The notes under the pieces were generated by a model. That model worked only from the letters and a program-made list of their open reading frames with translations, had not been told where the DNA came from and did no database searches. 64,000 bases of DNA from Chamaecrista fasciculata. Lineage: Eukaryota; Streptophyta; Magnoliopsida; Fabales; Fabaceae. The translations under genes and the position numbers were made by a program. The stretch covers positions 77,455 through 141,454 of the forward strand of contig QANZ01026782.1 of assembly GCA_003254925.1 (NCBI GenBank). Reading direction: 5' to 3'. Shown here piece by piece: positions 46,063 to 58,375 of the stretch (position 1 is its first letter; each line of letters starts with the position of its first letter).

Positions 46063-46847
46063 GGGCAAATTACACTTTGGTACCCTGTGGTTTGACTCTA
46101 TTTCACTTTGGTACCATGTGGTTTGAAACCTGACACTTTGGTACCCTGTGGTATTTTCCATTAACACTTTGGTACCCTTTGGGGTTATTTTGTAATTTGA
46201 ACCATAACAAATTTTGCAAAAAATACATATTGACTCCAAAATTTTTTTAAAGTTTCCATTTTAGTTCCTAAATAATATGTATCCAGCTAAGAAGCATGGA
46301 CACTTCATTTTGAGGGCGTGTCGCCGTGTCGGACACGTGTCAGTGTCCGACACCCGTACGACACCGACACGACACATATTCATAAATTTTAAAATATAAA
46401 TTAATCTTTTGTGACTTTAACATGACATATAAGAGAAAATAATAATACATATGACATATATTATCAATAAAACTTGTAATTTTTAAATTTTTCATTAAAA
46501 ATTATGAATATTTAATTATTTATATATACAAATATATGACGTGTCGTGTCGCGTAATTTTAAGAGTTTATCGTGTCGCTGTGTCCGTGTCCGTGTCGTGT
46601 CCCGTGTCCGTGTCAGTGTCCATGCTTCCTAGGTATCCAGGGATCTATTTGTAATTTTTTTGAAAATTTTGAGGGGTCAATATGTAATTTTTGCAAAGTT
46701 TGTTATGGTTGAAATTACAAAATAGCTCCATAGGGTACCAAAGTGTTAATGGAAAATACCACAGAGTACCAAAGTGTCAGGTTTCAAACCATAGGGTACC
46801 AAAGTGAAATAGGGTTAAACCACAGGGCACCAAAGTGTAATTTATTC
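46063..46847. mobile_element. GGTACC-type element interrupted by a hAT MITE
   Basis: The left end GGGCAAATTACACTTTGG is mirrored by the right arm ending ccaaagtgtaatttattc. GGTACC units repeat in both arms. The flanking nine bases match only partly (TTTAATTTA against TAAATTTTA). A 346-bp hAT-type MITE (46287-46632) is nested inside, so this element is the older of the two. Confidence 0.8.
46287..46632. mobile_element. hAT-type MITE with 8-bp TSD (nested)
   Basis: The inverted ends are CTAAGAAGCATGGACACT and the mirrored CTAGGAAGCATGGACACT. The 8-bp duplication GTATCCAG (46279-46286 and 46633-46640) is the hAT length. Subterminal DNA is rich in GTGTCCGTGTC and CGACACG words, and the centre is AT-rich. 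Non-coding. A second copy lies at 60186-60529. Confidence 0.92.
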
Positions 46848-47603
46848 TAAATTTTATATATTTAGGGCTGATGTATATCTAGTCCAAAAGTCCATGAGGA
46901 ATGATGAGGATGTCATCGGTCAAAAATAACAAATAGCGATACAGAGTATTTAGAATATTGATAAAAACGAAGACAGGAGAGACACTCATCATAATTTCAC
47001 ACAAGTATCATTATATATGTTGAATAATCATATAATGAAATAGGGCTACATAGATTAATATAAAGTTTATAGGGTCATTGTATGTAAAAGTGGTGAGGAG
47101 AGGAGACATAAACATATAATGAAATTAAAGATATCATAAATTCGGGCAATTGATTAATAATTATGCTGAAACAAACAGCGAAAGCTACTTATTGCCAAAC
47201 AAAAAAAAATCAACCCACACANTGATAATAATATAACCAACAGAGATAGAATATATAATCTCTCACAAAGTAGTATATTCAAATTGAAATTTCTCGTGAG
47301 AGATATATTTATATCTAATATTTAATAATATTTCAATTTTCAAAAAAATTATATTCATGGAAAGATGAGGATGAATCTTGTCGTGGGAATCCACTACAGC
47401 AATTAATGTGAAACAACTAATTAAAAACGTTGTGCTTTATTAAATTGAAATACTGTGTTTTGCTTTAATTTTTTCATTATTGTCTCACACTTTCACTGTA
47501 GTGGAACCAACCACATGGAAAGATACCTTACCAAAACAAAATACTACAGTAACAATAATTAATTAATTGGGTTATGTTTATAAAATCATCACAGATTTTT
47601 TAA
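46848..47603. other. Region upstream of the alpha-dioxygenase exons, with an N
   Basis: AT-rich, no coding signal. A single N at 47222 may mark an assembly join. The missing first exons of the alpha-dioxygenase gene would be expected in this general region. Confidence 0.45.
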
Positions 47604-48098
47604 ATGGTTATTTTGGTCCTCAAATTATAGGGTTAGTTTCATTTTGGTCCTCAAACTAATTTTATTTCATTTTGATCCTCAAACTATTTTTTATTTCATC
47701 TTAATCCTATAGTTTTACATTTGTTTCATTTTGGTCTTTCAGATTTTCAAATTTGTTCAGTTTTAGTCCTCAAACTTTCACATTTATTTAATTTTGATCC
47801 TCAAACCATAAATTTATCTCCAATTTGTAACTAAAAATAAAAATTTTCTCTCATTTTGTCAGGTCATTTATTATGACACATGATTGAGAAATAATCCATC
47901 TCAGTTGTCCAGGTTAAAAATAATGATAAAACCCATATGAAATCACATTTTGGAGATCAAAACGAAACAAAAAATAGTTTGAGGACCAAAATGAAACTAA
48001 TTTCATATTTTTTGAATACCAAAACAAAATAAAAAATAGTTTGAGAACCAAATGAAACAAAAATAATCTGAAGACTAAAATGAAACTAACCTACCATT
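47604..48098. mobile_element. Inverted-repeat element upstream of alpha-dioxygenase
   Basis: The left arm (GGTTAGTTTCATTTTGG and repeats of ttggtcctcaaact) mirrors the right arm (gaggaccaaaatgaaactaa, then atgaaactaacctaccat). About 495 bp, non-coding. GGTCCTC units repeat at about 25-35 base intervals. Confidence 0.7.
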
Positions 48099-48429
48099 GA
48101 ACTTTTTTTCTATATACTTTTGCACATTTTCTAATAAAAATAATTTAAACATTAAAAAAAGCAATAAGAGAGAAAATAAAGCAAGAAACAAAAATATGTG
48201 TCCCGCTTATAGTTGTTTTTATACCATTACCCTAATTAATTAAACAAAAGCACGTACGTACTAGTATATGATAACCTAAATTGAGGCCACGGAAAAGCTG
48301 CCATGACCAGCTGTTTTTAATATCATTGATAGTATTATTACAATAATTCATTTAATAGCTTATTAATTTGTGTTGGGAGTGTTATTAATTTAAAGGTAAA
48401 TAATTGGATGAGTACGTATGTGGGTGTAG

Positions 48430-51400
48430 GTATTGAAGCCAGATCCGATGACGGTGGCCACAAAACTTCTAGGACGGAGAAGTATGAAGGACACAGAGAA
48501 GCAGTTTAATGTGATTGCAGCTTCTTGGATTCAATTCATGATACATGATTGGATCGATCATCTCGAAGACACCAACCAGGTATTTTGTTTAAAACTTCAT
48601 TCCATCATCCAATAACTACAACGGTACCTTTATTTATCAATTGTTTCAGCTAGACACTAAATAAAATTTGTTGAGTAACTAATAATTTTAATTTTGTTGT
48701 ATTTACACTTAAAATGAGAGAGGTATAACCAATTTTATAAAATTGTGACTAATATTCAGGCACGATTTGACCTCATTTATTGACGATCTCAGTTGGACAG
48801 AGAAAAACTCGTCAATTATAACTTGTAATATAATTTTATTACATTCAAATTTAAAACAAAAAATATATAATTACATTTAGTAGTTAAATATCGATTGTAA
48901 AATTTATTGAAAACTAAAATAAAACTTTAAGAAAATATTTAAGATTAAAACAGAATAAAAAATATTAAAAATTAAATTAAAATTTAAAATAAATATCAGA
49001 AATCAAAATAAGATTTTTCAAATACGAATTAATGGGTTCACTCATTGTACGTAATATTTATTCGTTGTGACCATGGGTTTTCCAAATTGATGAAGAAAGT
49101 CTGGTGTACATGCATGTATCATCCGTATTGTAAACTACTAGTTTTGCAAGAGCCAATAGTAAACTCATTAATTAATTGCAATTGACACTTGTGGTCCATA
49201 TTATTTTTTTTTTCGTAAAGTGGTCCATATTATATATCTTCTCTAAATTGATGAAGAAAGTCCTGTGTTAAGTGTACATTCATCCCTCATCTCAAAAAGC
49301 GTTTTCATTTGTAGTAGTACTCCTTATCTTTTTTAATTTAAACACTCATCCCTCATCGTCTGAATGAGTCTTAACAAAAAAGCGTTTTCATTTGTAGTAG
49401 TCCCTATCTTTTTTAATTTACAAACACATCAGGAAGATCGAATCTATAATCTCCTCCTAAAATCTCAATTACTACTCAATATAATAAATAACCGACATGC
49501 ATGGATGCATGAACCAAATCCAAAATAGTACGAAATAAACATGTCTCGTCGTCGATGTAATTTGTGAATATATATATATATATATACACACAGATAGAAT
49601 TGAGTGCAGGTAGTGAAGTAGCAAGGGAATGCCCACTGAAATCATTCAGATTCTACAAAACGAAGGAAGTTGCCACTGGATTCAACGACATTAAGAGTGG
49701 AGGGATAAACATACGTACACCTTGGTGGTAAGAAATAAACATCAAACATGGTCCCTTCTCCTTTTGACTTCTAGTGTTTGTCGTGCAGTCGCTATATATA
49801 GTACTAGGCATCAAACTCAAAATTAAATACCACTTTTTCACACATTCAATTAGAGTAGGGACCAAGTGGCCAACATGCGTCTGAAAACTCCATTATACTG
49901 AGTTTCATATGCATGTATGTGTCGCATACTCGCATGTAGAATTTTGTTAATTCTTTTTTAAAAAAAAGTGTTTAATTTTATGAAATATCTTTAATTAATG
50001 TTTTTTTTATTTTTAATGTTTAAATATTTTATTTTATGAGGTCATGACTTTTTTTGAGCTAGACTGAGATAAATGACCATACATTTTTCTTTATTAAATT
50101 ATTATTAAATAATGATATAAATATATTTAAAATATTAGTTTTGGAAAATTAAAATAAATATCACAAGTTTTTTTTTTCTGATAATGTTAAAATTGTAGTC
50201 TTTACAACCTTTTTGCTTTAACCTTTTTTTTNTATATAAATATTTAAAGTTTGTCTTCACAATATATACTTAATTATGTAATAATATTATTTTAAAAGAA
50301 ATAAATACAAAATTAATTCGCTATAGCAATAGTAACAAGATTAATTTTGAAGTTTTAAAGTTTTAATATTAAATTAGAGTTTGATGTTGTTATTATGAGT
50401 TATGTTATAGTTAGTTGTATATAAACATTAAAGGGATGGAAGCGCCATATATGGGAGTAACGCAAAAGCAGTGGAGAAAGTGAGGACATATAAAGATGGG
50501 AAGTTGAAGATATCGAAAGATGGCCTTCTTCTTCACAATGTTGATGGAATTGCTATCTCTGGTGATGTTCGTAATAGTTGGGCTGGTGTCTCCACCTTGC
50601 AGGCCCTCTTTGTCCAAGACCACAATGCTGTCTGTGATGCTCTCAAGGTACAATTACATTATTATTTATCACTTCAAAATTTTCCCCACGCATTATAATA
50701 TACGACAAATAATAATTGTTGGAGACTAGAGAAGCATGATAACCACAAAAGAAAAAGGACAGAAAAGACTAGCAACTTTTAGTGTGATAATTTGCTATCA
50801 TCACTATATCTCACAGACATCTGTATTTTTTATATAAAAAAAATTGGCTTAAGTGCATTTTTGGTCCCCTAACTTTTGCAAAAGTCTCAATTTGGTCCCC
50901 TTAACTTTTTTTGTTGCAATTTTGGTCCCATAACTTTTGAAAACGTCTCACCATGGTCCTTTAACTTTTCTGTTGCAATTTTGGTCCCTTAACTTTTGAA
51001 AATGTCTCACCATTGATCCCAAGTTAGGGGACCAAAATTGAGACTTTTGCGAAAGTAAGGGGACCAACAGTGAGTGCAAAAGTTAGGGGACCAACAGTGA
51101 GACTTTTCAAAAGTTAGAGGACTAAAATTGTAACAAAAAAAAGTTAGGGGACCAAATTGAGACTTTTTCAAAAGTTAGGAGATCAAAATTGCAACAAAAA
51201 AAGTTATGAGACCAAATTGAGACCTTTATGAAAGTTAAGAGACCAAAAGTGCACTTAAGCCAAAAAAAAAAATTGTAAACCCTCTCTAATATAATTCTTA
51301 CAAGAAAAAATTTACAAATTTTCTTTTACTTACACAGCTACTAAAATCTCATGCACCGTCCTAATATAAAAGTAATTAAGGATAAATTTATTTTGTCTTA

Positions 51401-54400
51401 TATAAATGAAAGAGAAGAGAGTTAATGTTGATTAATAAATCTCCCTATATATATATTTTTTATTTTACTTTAATTTTTTTTGTCTGTAAGATCAATTATT
51501 TCTTATAAAAATAAAAAATAATTTATCATTAATTTTTTTTTTATTAAACTCTCAATCAATAGATTGATTTATATCTAACTAATCTCACCCCACTCATTTT
51601 CATCTCTTTTCATCTCAAGTCATTAATGGCCATCTCACACCACTCTCTTTAAAACTCTACTCTAGCTTGCTAAATGTGCTTATATAAATAATAAATTCAT
51701 GTATGATGGTATGTATTTATATTATATTATATTAGAGGGAATACAAAGATATGGAAGATGAAGATCTTTATCGCCATGCAAGGCTGGTTACCACGGCTGT
51801 CATTGCAAAGATTCACACCATCGATTGGACCGTAGAACTTCTTAAAATCGATACTTTACTTGCAGCCATGCGTGCTAACTGGTAACAATATAATATGCTT
51901 TGCTCCTAATTAATTGACTTTTTTTTTCGGACAAATGGCTATATATATATATAAAGAAGAGACAAATAGTGATTTTGGTCCTAAATTATAATATCAATTT
52001 TATTTTATTTTGTATGATTTTTTTGTTATTATATTTAACTTGAACATTTAAAATAAATCATTTATCTTTCCTACATGTCATAATAATTGTATTGACAATT
52101 TAAAAAAAAAAAATCAATCTCTAAAAGAAAAATCAACTACAAATTTATTAACAATTTGCTATTAAGAAAAATGATTTTTCTTTCTCTTTTTTTTTAAAAA
52201 AACTGATAATTATTTTCATATATATGAGAAAAAAATAATTTATCTCAACTATCTAATTTAAAAATAACGACATGAATTGGACAAAACACATTTTGGACTA
52301 AAGGTGCATCAAATTTAAAACTTCGAGGATCAAAATGAAACAAAAAATGATTTTAAAATAAAACTGACCTCATATTTGATGACAAAAATAATATTTTGAC
52401 CTGATTAAAAAAAATGAGCTTGACTAAAAAAATTGATCAAATGAGTTATGAGTCATATTATGATGATAATAAGTAGCCAATAGAATTATTTATATCAATT
52501 GTAAACTAAATTTTAAAAGAAAATTTTTTTGGCCAATTATCACATCACTACCCATTTAACTAAATTAAAAAAAATATTAATTTGACCCTTCTCCATGTTA
52601 TATTAAACGGAAAAACTATTATATAACTATCTTTATATTATTATTACAAGTTTTTTTTTTTAAATAACATGTTCTATTTACATGATTGATTGAACAAATT
52701 ATTGTCTTTAATATCGTCTTTTTATTGTGATTCATCATCATGCATGTAAAATTCAGGCAAAAATAATAATAATAATAATAATAATCATGCATGTAAAAAA
52801 AATTAATACATACACCTCCTATTTTTATTAGAGAACTCATAATAAACATATATATAAAAAACTTTATGAAAGTTTAGTCCATATGAAATAGCTATATATT
52901 TTGGCCAAAAAAAAAAATAGCTATATATATTGCACATCACTTGTGTATGTTTCCATTATTAATTAATTATAATAACTAATATGCCAAATTAGGACAAATA
53001 ACCAAGATCGCGATTGACATTACCGATGTGTGGGTTCCTCAATTAATTAGTGAAATGAAAAATGCAAATTTTGGATTTAGGTATGGATTGCTGGGAAAGA
53101 AATTCAAGGACACATTTGGGCATGTTGGAGGAGCCATATTGGGAGGACTTGTGGGGTTGAAGAAACCCAATAATCATGGCGTTCCTTATTCTCTCACTGA
53201 GGAGTTTGTGAGTGTCTATAGAATGCACTCCCTCCTGCCTGATTCCCTCAAGCTCAGAGACATCACTGCAACTCCTGGACATAACAAATCTCCACCCTTG
53301 ATTAGAGAGTAATTAAGACCATTTTATATGAATCTTACTATATATGGTTGTTAAATTCTAAAGTTAACCAATCATATATTGATATTTTGTTTATGTTATA
53401 ATGATTATGATATAGGATTCCAATGCAAAATTTGATTGGATTGCCGGGAGAGAAGAGCTTAGAAGAGATAGGAATTGAAAAGCAAATAGTATCAATGGGT
53501 CACCAAGCTTGTGGTGCGCTTGAACTTTGGAACTACCCATTGTGGTTGAGAGATCTCATTCCACAGAATGTGGATGGCACAGAGAGGCCTAACCATGTGG
53601 ACCTTCCAGCTCTAGAAAGTGAATTCTACTTATTCATCTCTTAATCTTTCATTCTAAGATTTGGTTAAAAATGACCACACTTCATCTTTCACTAACCAAA
53701 TAATATTTGAGTAATTAATAACAATTATAACAACAATGCATTATGCTTGCAGTATACAGAGACAGAGAGAGGAGTGTGGCAAGATACAACCAGTTCCGTA
53801 GGGGATTGCTGTTACTGCCCATCACAAAATGGGAGGATTTGACAGATGACATGGAAGCAATTCAAGTATTAAAAGAAGTGTATGGTGATGACGTGGAGGA
53901 ACTTGATATTTTGGTGGGTCTCATGGCAGAGACGAAGATCAAAGGTTTTGCAATAAGTGAGACTGCCTTTGTTATATTCCTCCTCATGGCCTCCAGGTAA
54001 TGATGGGCTGAAGGCCCAAATTTATGTGTCACCACTAGACCTGCTCATGGGCGGGTTTGGGCTTGGGTAGTCCATGGACTTGATGGGTAATTAATTATAG
54101 GCTTAGGCTTGGATAATCCATGGACTATATGGGCCCATGACCAAGTCTAGTCATCACCATATGGGTTTTTTCTTTCAGTATTTAAATGAAGGCTAAATTA
54201 CAATAAACATCCCTAAACTTAAATTAAGCTACATGATATATATATATATATATATATCTTATATTATATGGCTCTACCCCTTTCTGGTCGTCCATGTTTA
54301 AAACTATAGTCTATAAAATTAAAAATAAGAGAAAATTTACTATTTGGTCTCTCTTTCTTTACTAAGTTAACAATTTAGTCCCTTATTTATTTTACATACA

Positions 54401-55071
54401 TATTTGGGCACGCAAACCCCCTAGTATATATATATATATATATATTCTTAATGTCTCAGTTTTGATATATAAACCTTTAAACTTTAACTTTTATGCACAA
54501 AACCCCCATCTCGTCATTTTACAACCAAGAAAATTTGCGAATTTTATTTGATCGAAAGATAATCATTTTTGTCATAACTTGAGTAAATTCCCCTCTTCCT
54601 AAGTGCAACCAATTACCTGCTCACCTTAATATGATTAGAAAGATAGATACTATTGGGTAAATCCATTAAGTTTCTTTAGGTATATCAAAGTTGAGACATT
54701 AATTAGAGAAAGTTTTTAAACACAATCTCAAGTTTAAGGGAATTATTTGCAATTTTTTGCCTAAAACCAAACAAAGGGGAAAGAAATGGGGTAATGGCAT
54801 GGGTTTTGGAAATGAATGGGTGGTAAATATATATAATATTGGCAGGAGGTTGGAGGCAGATAGGTTCTTCACGAGCAACTTCAATGAAGAGACGTACACG
54901 AAGAAAGGACTTGAATGGGTTAACACTACTGAGAGCTTGAAGGATGTGATTGATCGTCACTTTCCAGAAATGACACTAAAATGGATGAACTCTTCAAGTG
55001 CCTTCTCTGTTTGGGACTCACCACCTAACTCTCACAATCCCATCCCACTCTACTTGCGCGTTCCCCATTAA
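48430..55071 (+). CDS. DOX1: Fatty-acid alpha-dioxygenase, N-terminal exons missing
   Basis: Eight exons join in frame: 48430-48579, 49594-49727, 50434-50647, 51736-51881, 53081-53308, 53416-53618, 53753-53996 and 54846-55071. They give 514 codons with a normal stop. Alpha-dioxygenases are haem proteins of the animal peroxidase superfamily that add O2 to the alpha carbon of fatty acids, making 2-hydroperoxides (oxylipins used in defence). Present are the distal haem histidine in SWIQFMIHDWIDH, the catalytic Tyr and proximal His in SVYRMHSLLPD, HARLVTTAVIAKIHTIDW, QACGALELWNYPLW, and the C-terminal SRRLEADRFFTSNF and IPLYLRVPH. Family members are about 630-640 residues, so roughly the first 125 residues are absent. 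No frame in the upstream DNA matches them. Either the gene is 5'-truncated, or its first exons are lost at the N at 47222. The rest shows no break. Orthology to DOX1 rather than DOX2 is my judgement. Confidence 0.88.
50846..51261. mobile_element. GGTCCC-type MITE in an alpha-dioxygenase intron
   Basis: The left end GGCTTAAGTGCATTTTTGG and right end ccaaaagtgcacttaagcc are mirrored. GGTCC cores are at 50863, 50894, 50924, 50955 and 50983. It lies in the intron between exons three and four of the retained gene (50648-51735). The flanks are A-runs ending in TT, consistent with a 9-bp duplication but not decisive. Confidence 0.85.
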
Positions 55072-56358
55072 CTTATGTTTTCCATATCACCACCTTATCT
55101 TTTTAGTGTTAATTTGGTATTTTCACTATTATCTTCTAATAAAGATCCAAACCTCTATGGAAGGATCACCATCTTGTCTTACTATTATTATGAGTTCTTG
55201 CATATTTATGTTTTAGGTTGTGATCCTTTCAAATAAAGGGCCCTCAAAAAAATGTTATGTATGCTATGTATGTATTTGGGCTGCTGGATCTATTATTTCA
55301 ATAAGTTATTGCTGTCTATTCAGCTTATGTGAAAGTACAGTTTGGTGTTTTCAGTATTTCTAAAAGACCAAATTTTCAGGCAAAAAAAAAAGACCAAATT
55401 TAGTTTTTCCTTTTGGGATAGGTCTTTCTTGCTATATGTGGAAGAGAAGAAGCAGAAAATATCAAGTTTAACACAAAATGTATGCTATGATGTTTTGTAA
55501 GTAATTATGTGAAAGTGGATTGTTGCCACAAATAAAAGGCCCATCCTACAGAGACTTTTCAACTGATCCACTAATTTTTGGACGAACATAACCAGCCACT
55601 ATCCACCAACTTATTTGATTGATTCAATTTTAATTGACCAAAATTTAAAATATTATGATTATGATAAAATTGATTGTAAAAAAAAGATTAGGAAGAAAAT
55701 TGTCAATTAGTAAATTTTAAAGATTAAAAGATGGATAACAAAATTAACAATTAATGTTATAATATGATAATTTCTATCAACAGATTAAGGTCTACAATAA
55801 GATAAATTTTTTAAGGATTAAATAAAAAAAAATTAGGGACTAAATTAAAAAAAAAAACTTTTTAAAGGACTATGTTCCTTTCTCACCCTATTTCCAATTC
55901 CTACCAAAACTTCCAAATAGCCCAAGTCCTCCCCTTTATGAACTCTACTGGCGAACTCTGCTCTCTGTTTCCGCCGAACTGTTTCTATTTCTATTATAAG
56001 GCAATATCGAAGAAACAGAAACAGTGTCTGCTTCATTCCATAGCTTTTCTGATTTTCCCCACTCTTTATTCCCTCTGTCTCTTTCTCATACACCCTTTAA
56101 TCCACCCTCTCACGTGTAATTGTTCCTTTTGCTTTGATTTCTCCTTCATACCTTCATACCCACTTCCCCCAATTTCCCTCATATCTTGGACTCCCTCACA
56201 TTCAATTTCGCTTTTGCCTTCCTTTTTTTTTTTTCTTTCTCAGGGCAGCTCAGGTTTCGTCGCTTTTTTCTTTTTTTCATCTGAGATCTGAGTTTTGAAG
56301 AATTGGGTTTTGCTATTCGAGTTCTTTTACTCATCGATTCTATCCGAATTTCAAGGCA
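55072..56358. other. DOX 3' region and leader of the 2H gene
   Basis: No independent gene. The first few hundred bases should be alpha-dioxygenase 3' UTR. From about 55860 to 56358 the plus strand is CT-rich and more GC-rich, as expected for promoter and 5' leader of the next gene. Confidence 0.45.
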
Positions 56359-56910
56359 ATGTCACAAGGCTATGCCATCGAGCTTTACTTCGATCCCGCT
56401 CTCGAAAATCAGGTCTTGAAAGCCTGGAACGTACTCGCTCGTCGACAAATCAGCACCCAGCTCATCGAAATCGAGTCGCGCCCACACATCACGCTTTTCT
56501 CGAGCCCATTCATCGATCCCTCGAAGCTCGAGTCCATCATCAAGAGCTTCTCGGCCAAGCTCGAACCCTTGCCTCTATCTTTCTCCACAATTGGGACCCT
56601 CCCAAATGACCACAATGTCCTCTTCCTCGCACCCACGCCTTCAATCTCGCTTCTTCAGTTCCAATCTCAATTATGCGACGCAATGAAGAAAGAAGGCTTG
56701 GAGATTGGAGACGAGTATCGTCCTGATTCATGGATTCCTTACTGTTCTGTCGCGCAGGAAGTGCCCAAAACGCGGATGGCTGAGGCGTTTTGTGTATTGC
56801 GAGACTTGAAATTGCCTGTCACTGGTTACGCTATGGATATTGGGCTTGTTGAATTCTCACCCGTTCGTGAGCTTTGCTCGTTTGTGCTTGGCAACGCAGT
56901 AGAAGCATGA
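56359..56910 (+). CDS. 2H phosphoesterase / RNA-ligase-like protein
   Basis: This is a single exon of 183 residues with no introns. The N-terminus GYAIELYFDPALENQVLKAW and the HxT motif in RPHITLF (His43, Thr45) place it in the 2H phosphoesterase superfamily (2'-5' RNA ligase and cyclic nucleotide phosphodiesterase-like proteins), which act on 2'-5' or cyclic phosphodiester bonds. The C-terminal half has SWIPYCSVAQEVPK and VTGYAMDIGLVEFSPVRELC. The canonical second HxT/S is expected around residues 128-130, but here the sequence is Tyr-Cys-Ser, so one catalytic histidine is replaced. I recall close plant relatives also deviating here, so this may be a subfamily trait rather than decay. The ATG at 56359 is the first in frame and gives the conserved start. 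Likely cytosolic: no signal or membrane segment. Confidence 0.85.
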   Translation: MSQGYAIELYFDPALENQVLKAWNVLARRQISTQLIEIESRPHITLFSSPFIDPSKLESIIKSFSAKLEPLPLSFSTIGTLPNDHNVLFLAPTPSISLLQFQSQLCDAMKKEGLEIGDEYRPDSWIPYCSVAQEVPKTRMAEAFCVLRDLKLPVTGYAMDIGLVEFSPVRELCSFVLGNAVEA

Positions 56911-57935
56911 GGTAGTGTAGTGTGGTGTAGTCTAGAGTTTTTAGAATTGATATAAATTAATGTCAATGTTGTTGTTAACTCTATAGTTAGAGAATTGCTA
57001 TTTATTCCAAGATTCTGTTGTGTTATTATGGCTTTAAGTTATAAGATTGTGTAGGAGAGCTTCATTCTTCACAAAACTCTGATGCTATAATGAATGCCAG
57101 GATGGCTCAATGACTTGTTAACAGTTTGTTGTGCTGACTTGGAATTTACAGATTGTGATAGAGGATGATTAGTTTGTTTGCCCAGCTTCCTTTTAACTAT
57201 TAGTGAAGAAAGGTAGCTTTCTTATTTAAGTAACTATATGTTGTGGATAGGTCTTAGAAACTGAAGGATTTAGTTATTTAAACTTCTGGAGAATTTGATC
57301 TATGGTTGTGTTTTGTTGTGCCTCTGTGGATCAATTCTAGTGTTTAGTTTCTGAAGCTCTGAGTGGATTAGAGGGTGCAAGGTTTTGTGGGGTTGTGCTT
57401 TTTATCCTGCTGATTGGAGCTTTTGGCTTTAGCATCTTATCTTTAAAGAGAATCTCTTCTTTACCATTTTATAGGATAACTAAATTTTTTGGTTACTATC
57501 TGATTCAGCTCATGGGTTTATTATTACTGGCCGTCTCCTTGTTAGACATGCAATGAGGTTGGATGGTGTGGTTGTATTGAACTTTTATCTTTGCTTCCTC
57601 TGTGTTCTTTCAGATTAATGGGGAAGATGTTTTCTCCTTTGTGTGTGTAAATTTTCCTTCCTTCTTGGTAACAAAACTTGTCTTCTGTATGTAATTTTTC
57701 CTTTTGTTTTTTTTTAGTAAGGAAATTTCTTGCAGCCAAATGTCATGTGGATGCCTGTGAATCATGCCATTGCCCCCTTGAGGACCCTTTACTTAAATTG
57801 GGTCACTTTCCTTAGGGTTTACTTGTAATTAAGCCCCTACTATAAAAGTAGCACTCAAATTCTGTCTCTTATATACTAATAGGGCTAACTGGGATGATGA
57901 TTAGGCTCTTTTAGAATCCAGTAAGCATCCAATTA
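56911..57935. other. 3' UTR and intergenic DNA
   Basis: No gene seen. T-rich and transcript-like over the first several hundred bases, probably 3' UTR of the 2H gene. Confidence 0.4.
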
Positions 57936-58375
57936 CTAAAGTCTTTCAAAATAAAAATGAAACAAATATGCATCTCTAGGAACATTGAGGCGTAGGAAAG
58001 ACCATATTAGTGAAAGATAAAGAACTCTTGACCTGTTACCCTTATCCCCAAAAATACTGGTGAAAGGTGGCTGTAAAACTTGAGAACTGGAAGAAACCAC
58101 CATAGAAGGTTCAGTGGATGGAGTGCCACATTGTTTCCAGAATTTCTCGTTCACTGATTCCATTGACGAATCAAAAGTCACAGAGAAAGTCTAGATTTTT
58201 GAATAGGTGATTTGCAACAGAACAGAGTCATGGCCTTCTATCTTCTGCAAGCTCACCTGCTCGCTGCCTTCACAACTTGCCCTCTTCATCCCATCTCATT
58301 GGTTTCCCACAATGTAGCAGCAAGTCTTCTCACCAACCCGGAGTTCGTTGTCTTCACAGCTGACACAAAAAGGTA
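57936..58375 (-). pseudogene. Degraded coding fragment, minus strand
   Basis: Read on the minus strand, two frames look protein-like. One begins VKTTNSGLVRRLAATLWETN and soon meets a stop. Another reads MESVNEKFWKQCGTPSTEP, then VVSSSSQVLQPPFTSIFGDK. The phrase RRLAATLWE resembles a motif in plant coiled-coil proteins of the At3g11590/At5g41620 type (often labelled USO1-like). Frame changes and stops between the parts suggest a decayed fragment. The identification is tentative. Confidence 0.35.

Noticed and set aside
53028-53080. Extending alpha-dioxygenase exon five upstream
   Set aside because: The reading is open but unlike the family; the AG at 53079-53080 restores the conserved W-YGLLGKKF junction in phase.
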